A DNA stretch of 20,027 nucleotides. Origin: a virus. A program made the translations under genes and the position numbers. The notes beneath the pieces are model-generated. The model did no database searches, was not told the DNA's origin, and saw only the letters and a list, made by a program, of their open reading frames with translations. Positions 8,826 through 15,116 of the stretch are shown here, piece after piece (position 1 is the first letter of the stretch; every line of letters starts with the position of its first letter). The DNA lies in IMG/VR virus record IMGVR_UViG_3300036715_002971, positions 1 to 20,027 of that record. One strand, given 5' to 3'.

Positions 8826-9900
8826 TTACATCATTGTTGGAGCCGGATTATTTGGAGCCACTTGCGCTCACGAACTTCATAAGGCGGGGAAAAAGGTTTT
8901 GGTTATCGAATCTAGGAAGCACATTGGTGGAAATTGTTACACCGAAAATCGTGATGGTATAAATCTTCACGTTTATGGTCCGCACATTTTCCATACAAAC
9001 GACGACGAAGTGTGGAAGTGGATTAATCAGTTCACGGAATTCAATAATTTTGTTTACACCCCCATTGCCAACTACAAGGGAAAAATGTATTCTCTTCCAT
9101 TTAACATGTGGACATTTAATCAGCTTTGGGGATGCACTACACCAGAACAAGCGAAGAATATCATCAAAAATCAATCTCTCCACATCGAAGACCCAACCAA
9201 TCTTGAAGAACAAGCTATTAAATTAGTTGGAAAGGAAGTGTATGAGAAACTCATCAAAGGTTATACAGAAAAGCAATGGAAAAAACCTGCGACGGAATTA
9301 CCCAAAGAAATCATAAAGAGATTGCCGGTTCGTTTTACTTACGACAACAATTACTTCAATGACAAGTATCAAGGTATTCCGATTGGGGGTTACACCAAAA
9401 TTTTTGAGAAGTTGTTGGCGGGGATTGATGTTCGTTTGGACACGGATTTTTTCAAAACAATCCTTCCATCCCACAACAAGATAATTTATACCGGCCCAAT
9501 TGATAAATTTTTCAATTACAAACACGGACCTTTAGAATACAAGACAGTTCAATTAGAGCACCTACACGTAAAAGTGCCAAACTTTCAAGGAGTAGCTTGT
9601 GTGAACTATACTGATTCAGAAACAGCTCACACGAGAACCATTGAACACAAGCACTTCGAAAAATTGGATACTCCTACGACATGGGTAAGCTGGGAAACTC
9701 CCGTAGCGTATGAACCAGAAAAAACAGAACCGCTGTATCCGGTCAATGACAAGGTGAACACCGAAATCTATAACAAGTATGCAGCGGAAACTGTTACGCG
9801 AGAAGATGTTATTTTTGGCGGGCGACTTGGAGAGTATAAATACTATGACATGGCTCCGACTATCTCAAGCGCATTGAAGTGTGTAAAGAAATTATTATAG
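8815..9900 (+). CDS. glf: UDP-galactopyranose mutase
   Basis: A 361-residue flavoenzyme that interconverts UDP-galactopyranose and UDP-galactofuranose, the precursor of Galf-containing glycans. ATG 8815 starts MNFDYIIVGAG and overlaps the upstream gene by 11 bases; a GGGAGAG stretch lies about 8 bases upstream. Visible family motifs: the FAD dinucleotide-binding loop GAGLFGA (9-15), E32 at the end of beta-2, IGGNCY (37-42), GPHIFHTN (55-62), and near the C-terminus GGRLGEYKYYDM, which carries the conserved active-site Arg region. Length fits bacterial Glf (~360-390). It is the last gene of the glycan cassette. In phage the Galf could modify virion proteins, DNA or the host envelope. Confidence 0.95.
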   Translation: MNFDYIIVGAGLFGATCAHELHKAGKKVLVIESRKHIGGNCYTENRDGINLHVYGPHIFHTNDDEVWKWINQFTEFNNFVYTPIANYKGKMYSLPFNMWTFNQLWGCTTPEQAKNIIKNQSLHIEDPTNLEEQAIKLVGKEVYEKLIKGYTEKQWKKPATELPKEIIKRLPVRFTYDNNYFNDKYQGIPIGGYTKIFEKLLAGIDVRLDTDFFKTILPSHNKIIYTGPIDKFFNYKHGPLEYKTVQLEHLHVKVPNFQGVACVNYTDSETAHTRTIEHKHFEKLDTPTTWVSWETPVAYEPEKTEPLYPVNDKVNTEIYNKYAAETVTREDVIFGGRLGEYKYYDMAPTISSALKCVKKLL

Positions 9901-9901
9901 G

Positions 9902-9929
9902 TTGACTTCGACAGTGGATGATGTAGTAT
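9902..9929 (+). promoter_or_regulatory. sigma70-like promoter upstream of the HD-domain gene
   Basis: TTGACT (9902-9907), a 16-base spacer, then TAGTAT (9924-9929). It lies directly after the glf stop and 66 bases before the HD gene, so transcription would start just before the 8-bp tandem repeat and place the repeat in the 5' leader. It matches a host housekeeping-type promoter, suggesting earlier expression of this block. Confidence 0.55.
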
Positions 9930-9940
9930 TTGTGAAAATC

Positions 9941-9993
9941 TAAATCACTAAATCACTAAATCACTAAATCACTAAATCACTAAATCACTAAAT
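9941..9993 (+). repeat. 8-bp tandem repeat TAAATCAC, six copies plus a partial copy
   Basis: Six perfect head-to-tail copies of TAAATCAC (9941-9988) are followed by a partial TAAAT that runs into the ATG at 9995. The array fills the leader of the HD-domain gene and leaves no Shine-Dalgarno. Copy number could vary by slippage and change spacing or binding. Confidence 0.95.
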
Positions 9994-9994
9994 T

Positions 9995-10669
9995 ATGTCA
10001 ATGACCCTCATAATGGGCTCAGAACTTTCTGAGTCAGATATAAACTCCAACTACGAAACTTTCATCGCCTTTTTGAAAGAAGTATTTACTGGAGACCGTC
10101 TTGAAAAACTCCTCAAGCTTTACGCCGAAGACCAATACGGACTCCGGCTCGCCACCGCTCCAGCGGCTGGTAAGATTCATTTCCATTATGCTCACACCGG
10201 CGGTTATTTACAACACATTGCTAACGTAGAGAAGGCGAGTCGAGGAACTGCCAAGCTCTACGAATTAATGGGTGGCACAATCGACTTCACAGAAGAAGAG
10301 CGCATTTTCGCTGCTCTTCATCACGACCTTGGTAAGCTTGGAAATGAGCAAGGTGAATACTACGTTCCAAATACCGATCAGTGGTCAATTACTAAACAAG
10401 GTAAGATGTTCAACCACAACCCAAAAACTCAGTTTTGGAACGTCACCGACAACGCTCTGTATGTTCTTCAACACAACCAGATCGTAACAACGTGGAAGGA
10501 ATGTCTTGCTATCAAGTTGTCTGATGGAATGTATGATGAAGCAAATTCTTTCTACTACAAGGGATTTAATCCTGACCAAGCTTTGAGAACATCGCTTCCA
10601 TACATCATTCACTCAGGAGACTTTCTTTCAGCACATGCCGAAACAGACCAATGGAGACGCACACTGTGA
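9995..10669 (+). CDS. HD-domain metal-dependent phosphohydrolase
   Basis: A 224-residue protein with the HD-superfamily signature: H74 in HTGGYLQHIANV, the H110-D111 pair in ALHHDLGKLG, and a C-terminal D209 in IHSGDF. This is the divalent-metal site of HD phosphohydrolases, which act on nucleotides, cyclic nucleotides or RNA ends; the order GG-x-L-x-H...HDLGK recalls YhaM-type exonucleases, but no OB domain is present. The substrate is unknown. ATG 9995 or 10001 could be used; neither has a Shine-Dalgarno because the tandem repeat occupies the leader. Its stop overlaps the next gene's GTG (GTGA). Probably expressed from the promoter at 9902. Confidence 0.8.
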   Translation: MSMTLIMGSELSESDINSNYETFIAFLKEVFTGDRLEKLLKLYAEDQYGLRLATAPAAGKIHFHYAHTGGYLQHIANVEKASRGTAKLYELMGGTIDFTEEERIFAALHHDLGKLGNEQGEYYVPNTDQWSITKQGKMFNHNPKTQFWNVTDNALYVLQHNQIVTTWKECLAIKLSDGMYDEANSFYYKGFNPDQALRTSLPYIIHSGDFLSAHAETDQWRRTL

Positions 10670-10986
10670 AGAGAGAAGGTAAAAACTGGGTGTGTTATTT
10701 CTACCCATTTACCTTAGATGGAAACCTTCTGTCATTATGGATAGGAAATGCTGAAACGGCGCGTTGGTCCGTCTATATCTCCGGACCCATTCATTCGATG
10801 TGGTTATTTCGAAACTCACTGTTCAGAGATATTGGGTTGTCTGCAAATCTAAACACAACCTCTGGTAGCACTTTTTTTCACGGAGAAAATCGACTACATC
10901 GATATAAATATTGGTGTTTGACCGCTCTATTCATCATTATCCCATTTCAATTGCGAGTGGGCCGATGCCAATACATCGAGGACTAA
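10666..10986 (+). CDS. Small hypothetical protein, rich in aromatic residues
   Basis: A 106-residue protein read from GTG 10666, which overlaps the HD-gene stop as GTGA and has GGAGA eight bases upstream. An in-frame ATG at 10651 lacks such a site, so GTG is preferred. No family is recognised. It is unusually rich in Trp, Tyr, Phe and Cys (for example WVCYFYPF and YKYWC) and ends in a hydrophobic stretch (CLTALFIIIPF) that could be a buried strand or weak membrane segment. It may be genuine, given its ribosome site and position, or the stretch may be degraded sequence. It is the only substantial + frame open across this interval. Confidence 0.5.
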   Translation: MKREGKNWVCYFYPFTLDGNLLSLWIGNAETARWSVYISGPIHSMWLFRNSLFRDIGLSANLNTTSGSTFFHGENRLHRYKYWCLTALFIIIPFQLRVGRCQYIED

Positions 10987-10989
10987 TTT

Positions 10990-11292
10990 ATGAAAACACC
11001 TATACACGAAGTTATTAAAGAAATCGAAACAGAGTTTGAATACTCCCAACGTTGGGATAAGCGCCGGCGCGAAAAGAATGAACCAGAAATCAATATGGAT
11101 GAAAATAAGCCAATTGAATCTTGGATTCTTTGGATGGAAGAATATTTGCATCGTGCTAGACACGAAGCGGCAATCAGCACGGACAAAACCGCGGCACTTC
11201 ACGAAGTTCGTAAAGTCGCCAACCTAGCAGTGGCATGCTTGGCCTATCGGGGGTGTCCGGTGAGGGAAACAAAGGTTGTCTCAACCACGTAA
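10990..11292 (+). CDS. Conserved phage-type small helical protein (MazG-like architecture suspected)
   Basis: A 100-residue protein. ATG 10990 has GAGG eight bases upstream and starts 3 bases after the previous stop. The sequence is nearly all helical and charged: an N-terminal helix (IHEVIKEIETEFEYSQRWDKR), then SWILWMEEYLHRARHEA, then ALHEVRKVANLAVACLAYRG. This arrangement (R-x-Q-x-x-W, M-E-E-Y..A, E-x-R-K-V-A-x-L-A-V) is seen in small phage proteins and resembles all-alpha MazG-type NTP pyrophosphohydrolases, but the full EExxE...ExxD metal set is not evident. Function is therefore uncertain. It is the last gene before the hairpin region and terminator. Confidence 0.7.
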   Translation: MKTPIHEVIKEIETEFEYSQRWDKRRREKNEPEINMDENKPIESWILWMEEYLHRARHEAAISTDKTAALHEVRKVANLAVACLAYRGCPVRETKVVSTT

Positions 11293-11376
11293 TGAGACTG
11301 GTGCTCCACACGGGCCAGTTTCCTCTACTGTAAAAAGAGGATGGTGGAGGGTAGTCCTTAAGACCACCCCTAAAAT
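11293..11376 (+). other. Hairpin-rich intergenic segment, possible structured RNA
   Basis: Several inverted repeats lie close together after the 100-residue gene. ACTGG pairs with CCAGT (11297-11319 region). CTCCAC (11304-11309) can instead pair with GTGGAG (11344-11349), enclosing CCTCT/AGAGG (11322-11340). GGGTAGTC (11349-11356) pairs with GACCACCC (11362-11369) around a CTTAA loop with one mismatch. No open frame is evident before 11456. It may be a 3' processing or stability structure, or a small RNA ending at the terminator that follows. Confidence 0.4.
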
Positions 11377-11407
11377 AACCCTCAACGAAAGTTGGGGGTT
11401 GTTTATT
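11377..11407 (+). terminator. Intrinsic terminator
   Basis: AACCCTCAAC (11377-11386) pairs with GTTGGGGGTT (11391-11400) around a GAAA tetraloop, ten pairs including one G-T. GTTTATT follows immediately. The stable stem with GNRA loop and T-rich tail fits rho-independent termination of the block starting at 9902. Confidence 0.85.
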
Positions 11408-11441
11408 ATAAACCGATTATCAGACGTTTATTGTAAGACAC

Positions 11442-11453
11442 TTATATTTATAG
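11442..11453. promoter_or_regulatory. TTATATTTATAG motif before the small basic gene
   Basis: The same 12-mer recurs at 19808-19819, and its core TATTTATA also occurs at 17132-17139. All three sites are just upstream of + strand genes. The reverse complement contains TATAAATA, the T4 late-promoter box, so the orientation of any promoter is unclear. Confidence 0.35.
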
Positions 11454-11455
11454 AT

Positions 11456-11599
11456 ATGGGAAGAAAAAAATTATACAAAACGGAAGAGGAACAAAAAAAT
11501 GCAAGAAGCAAGCGAAATAGACGATATTATGACAAGCACAAAGACGAACTCAACAGAGAAGCCATGCAAAGATACTGGAAAAAGATTGAGAAGAAATAA
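11456..11599 (+). CDS. Small basic helical protein
   Basis: A 47-residue protein starting at ATG 11456: MGRKKLYKTEEEQ followed by an Arg/Lys-rich helix with RRYYDKHKDELN and QRYWKK. Small proteins with this MGRxKxY...RYYxKxK pattern occur in viral genomes, but no function is established that I can name. The charge suggests nucleic-acid binding. It overlaps the downstream GIY-YIG frame by 101 bases in the +1 register. Its amino-acid pattern looks selected here, whereas the overlapping frame does not. No Shine-Dalgarno precedes the ATG, and the TATTTATA motif ends 3 bases before it. Confidence 0.55.
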   Translation: MGRKKLYKTEEEQKNARSKRNRRYYDKHKDELNREAMQRYWKKIEKK

Positions 11600-12338
11600 T
11601 GTCGGTGTTGGCGTGGTATATCGGGCAATATGTTCTGTGAATGGCAAAGTTTATATCGGCGTTACGTCTCAAAAATTGAGTGAACGAGTCCGAGACCATG
11701 TAAAATTATCTAAGAGAAGTAATCCAAAATATCTGTTTAACCGATCTATCAAAAAATATGGTCAAGAAAATTTTGTATTTTCTGAGATTGATACGTTTGA
11801 CACAATAGAGGAAAGAAATAAGAAGGAAGTAAAACACATCAAAGAACACAATTCATTTCATCTAACGGGCCGCGGATACAATATGACACTTGGCGGTGAT
11901 GGAAGTAGTGGGCATGTAAAATCTCAAGAAGCCATCCAAAAAATAAAAGACGCTAGAGCCAAACAAATGTTTAGTCAAGAGACGAGAAATTTGTGGTCAA
12001 AAAATAGAAGAGGAAAAAAGAGATCAGAAGAAACAAAAACAAAAATATCTAAATCAAAAATTGGTCATGTTGTTACAAATGAAACTCGAGAAAAATTGAG
12101 AGTAGCAAATTTAGGAAAAATAGCATCCAAAGAAACTCGATACAAAACATCGATGAGCATGATCGGAAAGAATAGAAAAATAATCTCAATTGAGGACATG
12201 AACACAATTGTTAAGTTGTATAAAACACTTGGATTACACAAAGTTCGGTTAGAATTGAAAAAATTGGGTATATTTATTAGTTCGGGAAGAATAAAACGAA
12301 ATTTACAAAACATCGGTATATACAGAACTAAAACGTGA
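11499..12338 (+). CDS. GIY-YIG homing endonuclease with NUMOD3-type repeats
   Basis: A free-standing endonuclease, 279 residues if read from ATG 11499, which has GAGGA eight bases upstream. The catalytic domain starts at ~38: GVVY (38-41) and VYIG (51-54) are the two halves of GIY-YIG, followed by the R63/R65 helix, catalytic E110 in KKEVKHI, and N128 in GYNMTLGGDG. Basic NUMOD3-like segments follow (RRGKKRSEETKTKISKSK, NETREKLR), with a possible helix-turn-helix near the C-terminus. The first ~34 residues lie in the alternative frame of the small basic gene and look non-conserved, so TTG 11586, GTG 11613 or a frameshifted fusion are alternatives. Its stop overlaps the next GTG. Confidence 0.8.
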   Translation: MQEASEIDDIMTSTKTNSTEKPCKDTGKRLRRNNVGVGVVYRAICSVNGKVYIGVTSQKLSERVRDHVKLSKRSNPKYLFNRSIKKYGQENFVFSEIDTFDTIEERNKKEVKHIKEHNSFHLTGRGYNMTLGGDGSSGHVKSQEAIQKIKDARAKQMFSQETRNLWSKNRRGKKRSEETKTKISKSKIGHVVTNETREKLRVANLGKIASKETRYKTSMSMIGKNRKIISIEDMNTIVKLYKTLGLHKVRLELKKLGIFISSGRIKRNLQNIGIYRTKT

Positions 12339-13627
12339 AATTGAAACACATATTGTTGGAAATTGATAAGGACAACGCGGCTCTGGAATATTTATCCGAT
12401 TTGGTGAAATCTGGTCCGTATAAAAATAAGGTATTTCTAGCCGGAGGAAGTCCTAGAGATATGCAACTGGGAATGTCCCCGAAGGATTTGGACGTTGTTG
12501 TGAAAGGAGACGTAAATGCCGGTATTGATTTTGCGACATGGGCGACTAAAGAAATTGAGAAAAGAACTGGAAAACCTGTTCATCCAACTGTAACGTTTCC
12601 GACTTATGGAACGGCAAAATTTACTCTCCAAGGCGTCACGTATCAAGGTCACGATTTGAGTGACATTGACGTTGAGTGCGTAGCTCCACGTAAAGAAAAG
12701 TATACTCCGGGAAATCGTAAGCCGGAAGTTTCGGGAGGAGAATTGGAAGATGACGTAAAGCGTCGGGATTTTACTGTAAACAGTCTTCTCCACGATTTGA
12801 CAACGGGAGAAACCCTTGACCTCACAGGAATGGGTAAAGATGACATCAAAGCCGGAATTGTTCGCACTCCTCTTAACCCAGATGTTATCTTCGGAGAAGA
12901 CCCACTGAGAATTTTGAGAGCTGCTAGATTCACCGCCAAATACAATTGGAAGTTGCCAATGTTCATGCTTCGTTCTATTAAGAAGAATGCTCGTCAACTC
13001 ACTAATATTTCGAAGGAACGCATCCATGATGAGCTCAATAAGATGCTTTTGACGGATTTTCCTTTCAAAGCGTTTCGTCTCCTACAAATCTTAGGATTGA
13101 TAAAATATACCTTTCCCTCGTTAGATGGACAGAGTTTGGAACACATGAAACTGATGAGCAAGTTACCAAAAGAACTTCAAATTAGATTGATTGCGGCACT
13201 GAAAAATGTCCCACCATCAAAGATACAGTCGGAGATGTCTTTGTTACGATACAATCTTGACAACATTAAAACTGTGGTGATGGTAGTTGACCGACTTTCC
13301 GACTTCTTGAAAAAAGTCCAAAATCTCTCTGACGACGACCTTAGACGTTACCGTATGGAAATACCTGACTATTTCCCTCTTCTTGTCACATATGCTTCAA
13401 TCTATGTTCCATCTGCAAACATTGGTGACATCAACGGAAGATATTCGGCACTATCATCAGAAATGACCGTAAATCCAATCCCTGTAACTGGAGCAGATTT
13501 GATTTCTATGGGACTCAAGCCTGGCCCAAATTTCAAGAAGTATCTCGACATGGTAAAGAATCTATATATACAGAACCCAAAAACGCCTAAAGACGATTAC
13601 TTGAAAGCTATCCACAACGCACTATGA
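12335..13627 (+). CDS. cca: CCA-adding enzyme (class II tRNA nucleotidyltransferase)
   Basis: A 430-residue enzyme expected to add or repair the 3' CCA of tRNA. Class II motifs visible: LAGGSPRD (35-42) with D51-L-D53 as the metal-binding DxD of motif A; IDVECVAPRKEKY (~111-123) supplying the third acidic position; RRDFTVNS (143-150, motif B); and EDPLRILRAARF (188-199, motif D, base-selecting). The helical C-terminal body/tail follows. GTG 12335 overlaps the preceding stop (GTGA) with no obvious Shine-Dalgarno. No tRNA gene is seen in this window, so it would serve phage tRNAs encoded elsewhere or host tRNAs. It could also act as a poly(A) polymerase, which this family cannot exclude by motif alone. 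The N-terminus MKLKHILLEI resembles that of the next gene. Confidence 0.92.
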   Translation: MKLKHILLEIDKDNAALEYLSDLVKSGPYKNKVFLAGGSPRDMQLGMSPKDLDVVVKGDVNAGIDFATWATKEIEKRTGKPVHPTVTFPTYGTAKFTLQGVTYQGHDLSDIDVECVAPRKEKYTPGNRKPEVSGGELEDDVKRRDFTVNSLLHDLTTGETLDLTGMGKDDIKAGIVRTPLNPDVIFGEDPLRILRAARFTAKYNWKLPMFMLRSIKKNARQLTNISKERIHDELNKMLLTDFPFKAFRLLQILGLIKYTFPSLDGQSLEHMKLMSKLPKELQIRLIAALKNVPPSKIQSEMSLLRYNLDNIKTVVMVVDRLSDFLKKVQNLSDDDLRRYRMEIPDYFPLLVTYASIYVPSANIGDINGRYSALSSEMTVNPIPVTGADLISMGLKPGPNFKKYLDMVKNLYIQNPKTPKDDYLKAIHNAL

Positions 13628-14001
13628 AATTGTCTGAGATATTACAGGAGATTCTTTCTCAAAATCCATTTTTTCAAGAAATTGATTCTCTCGAAAAAAG
13701 TCTTATACAAAAGTATCCACAGTTGAAAGAGCTAAAACTCGGAGGTAAGTCTGGAGTTTCTTTGTCAATTCACTCCATAAGAGTAAAAACTGAATATCAT
13801 GGTCAGGGAATTGGAACAAAGGTTTTGAATGACGTTAAAGAATTTGCTACAAGAAAGAGATTGCCCATCCTTCTCACTCCTGAGTCTGATCGTGGTAAGA
13901 AAGAAGCTCTACTCAAATTCTATAAAAATAACGGTTTTAAGAAGTGCACCGACCCTGAATTTACGAGCATGTTTGGAACGGTTTTCATGTGGAAACCTTG
14001 A
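13624..14001 (+). CDS. GNAT-family N-acetyltransferase
   Basis: A 125-residue protein, starting with an ATGA overlap with the CCA enzyme. The acetyl-CoA pyrophosphate loop is E57-Y-H-G-Q-G-I-G64, followed by a helix (TKVLNDVKEFA). The C-terminal half has ILLTPESDRGKK, then LLKFYKNNGFKK, typical of GNAT motif B (FY...GF). Substrate is unknown; candidates are protein N-termini, aminoglycoside-like molecules or aminoacyl compounds. The N-terminal 22 residues (MKLSEILQEIL) form an extra helix not needed for the fold. Coupling to the tRNA enzyme hints at a translation-related role, but this is inference. Confidence 0.85.
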   Translation: MKLSEILQEILSQNPFFQEIDSLEKSLIQKYPQLKELKLGGKSGVSLSIHSIRVKTEYHGQGIGTKVLNDVKEFATRKRLPILLTPESDRGKKEALLKFYKNNGFKKCTDPEFTSMFGTVFMWKP

Positions 14002-14037
14002 CCAATATATACGGAAAGTTGAGTCGGTTTTATACTT

Positions 14038-14886
14038 ATGTGGATGACATCATTCACATTTGATAGAGAGAAACTTTTTCCATATATACTGGGATTTTCA
14101 GCGTTGTTTGTTGCAGGAATCGCTGCCTTCTTTTCCGTGATGGGAATCGGAATGTTATTCAGTGGAGCAACATTTTCGGCTATTTTGATGGCGTCGTCTT
14201 TAGAGGTTGGAAAATTAACAGCAACAACCTTCTTGTATCGATATTGGAATAAGACCAAAAAATTTCTAAAGGTTTATTTAATTCTCGCCATCATAATGTT
14301 GATGGGAATCACTTCTCTTGGTATTTTTGGTTGGTTGAGCTCGGCATATCAGAGTTCAGCTTTGAACTATGAGATAAATCAACAGCAAATATCGGTAATG
14401 GTAGAACAGAGAGCACAGGCTCAGACTCAGGTTGTTTTATCTAAACAAAGAATCGATGATTTGATGGAGAGCCGTAGGACGCAAGAAAAGTCTCTGAATA
14501 GTTCGTTGACGAATGAATCTGTTATACAGAGCCCAGAACTTCTTCGAAAACTACAACTTCAAAATAACCAGCTGATGAGAGCGTCGGATGTTGACATCAG
14601 TAATGAAAAAGTTCGTTATACAAATTACATCGGAACTGTTTCAGAAATCGATACTAAAATTTCAGATGCTAAACTTGACGGCATCAAGTCCAAGGACGTT
14701 ATCACCTTCAAGTTTGTAGCCGACGCTATTGGCTTTGACCTAACAAAAACAGTCAAATGGTTTATTTTAGCAATCATTCTTGTATTCGACCCTTTAGCAA
14801 TCAGTCTTATCTTAGCTTACAACGTTGCTATATTTAAAGAACCATCGGTTGTTTCTACGGAAACAGAAGATGAAAAAAAAAAGTAA
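14038..14886 (+). CDS. Multi-pass membrane protein with periplasmic or cytoplasmic coiled coil
   Basis: A 282-residue protein from ATG 14038 (a second ATG is at 14044). Predicted membrane segments: ~13-37, ~39-55, ~76-100 and ~238-262. A hydrophilic helical region (~105-215) between segments 3 and 4 is rich in Gln, Ser and Lys and looks like a coiled coil. GKLTATTFLYRYWNK after segment 2 is a conserved-looking basic loop. Similar membrane proteins occur in myoviruses without a known function as far as I recall. The frame ends in an A10 run directly before TAA 14884-14886, and coding-like sequence continues in the -1 frame, so a longer product may be made. Upstream is a 36-base spacer with no firm promoter. 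Confidence 0.75.
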   Translation: MWMTSFTFDREKLFPYILGFSALFVAGIAAFFSVMGIGMLFSGATFSAILMASSLEVGKLTATTFLYRYWNKTKKFLKVYLILAIIMLMGITSLGIFGWLSSAYQSSALNYEINQQQISVMVEQRAQAQTQVVLSKQRIDDLMESRRTQEKSLNSSLTNESVIQSPELLRKLQLQNNQLMRASDVDISNEKVRYTNYIGTVSEIDTKISDAKLDGIKSKDVITFKFVADAIGFDLTKTVKWFILAIILVFDPLAISLILAYNVAIFKEPSVVSTETEDEKKK

Positions 14887-14946
14887 TTGATGTTGTGGAA
14901 TTCGTTTCTACACCGGAACCAATTCCACTCAAAGAAAAACTTCCGG
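14877..14946 (+). promoter_or_regulatory. Candidate programmed -1 ribosomal frameshift signal with H-type pseudoknot
   Basis: In the zero frame the heptamer A-AAA-AAG (14877-14883) is the same slippery sequence used in E. coli dnaX, and a stop TAA follows at once. After an 11-base spacer, GTGGAATT (14895-14902) pairs perfectly with AATTCCAC (14921-14928). The loop CCGGAA (14913-14918) pairs with TTCCGG (14941-14946), making a classical H-type pseudoknot. The -1 frame opens just after TGA 14871-14873, so the usable window coincides with the A run. Confidence 0.6.
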
Positions 14947-15047
14947 AACCAACGATTACGCCGACGCCAACTCCTATTCCTTTACAGGTTCCACCCAACG
15001 ACCACGGGCTGAGAGATCACGAAATCGCCCATTATCCGCGTGGATAA
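14883..15047 (+). CDS. Pro-rich C-terminal extension of the membrane protein in the -1 frame
   Basis: A slip by -1 on the A10 run (14873-14882) continues translation as V-I-D-V-V-E-F-V for 54 residues to TAA 15045-15047. Twelve of the 54 residues are proline, including [13 protein letters not shown], and it ends DHEIAHYPRG. The composition is protein-like and echoes the Thr-Pro linkers of the appendage genes. The only conventional start in this frame is GTG 14895, without a Shine-Dalgarno, so independent translation is less likely. An 11-A run instead of 10 would give one continuous frame, so a homopolymer sequencing error or a recent indel is the main alternative. Confidence 0.55.
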   Translation, partial: VIDVVEFVSTPEPIPLKEKLPEPTITPTPTPIPLQVPPNDHGLRDHEIAHYPRG

Positions 15048-15058
15048 CTTCTTATAAG

Positions 15059-15086
15059 TTGACAAAAACTTTGGTAACTGTATATA
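15059..15086 (+). promoter_or_regulatory. Strong sigma70-like promoter before peptide deformylase
   Basis: A perfect TTGACA (15059-15064), a 16-base spacer, then TATATA (15081-15086). Transcription would start near 15093, giving a leader of about 24 bases before the def ATG at 15117. This is the best housekeeping-type promoter in the window and suggests host-polymerase-driven expression of the def to sigma-factor block. Confidence 0.7.
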
Positions 15087-15116
15087 TGTTAGTAGTTAAT
15101 CACTCACATACATCGC

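Noticed and set aside
9835-9842. TATAAATA T4 late-promoter box on the + strand
   Set aside because: It lies inside the glf coding sequence as Tyr-Lys-Tyr codons in a conserved motif (EYKYYD), so it is explained by the protein. The copy at 10903-10910 also reads Tyr-Lys-Tyr and is uncertain.
9941-9993. Possible CRISPR or iteron array
   Set aside because: The 8-bp units abut without spacers, so it is not CRISPR. An origin role has no support from neighbouring replication genes.
11293-11376. Possible tRNA gene in the hairpin region
   Set aside because: No cloverleaf with a GTTCRA-type T loop and anticodon arm could be drawn.
12437-13027. 196-residue minus-strand open frame opposite the CCA-adding enzyme
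   Set aside because: The + strand carries all class II motifs across the same interval; the minus frame has shadow-like composition and no ribosome site.
14895-15047. Independent small gene starting at GTG 14895
   Set aside because: No ribosome site, and the GTG lies in the proposed stem; the frame is better explained as a -1 extension of the membrane protein.
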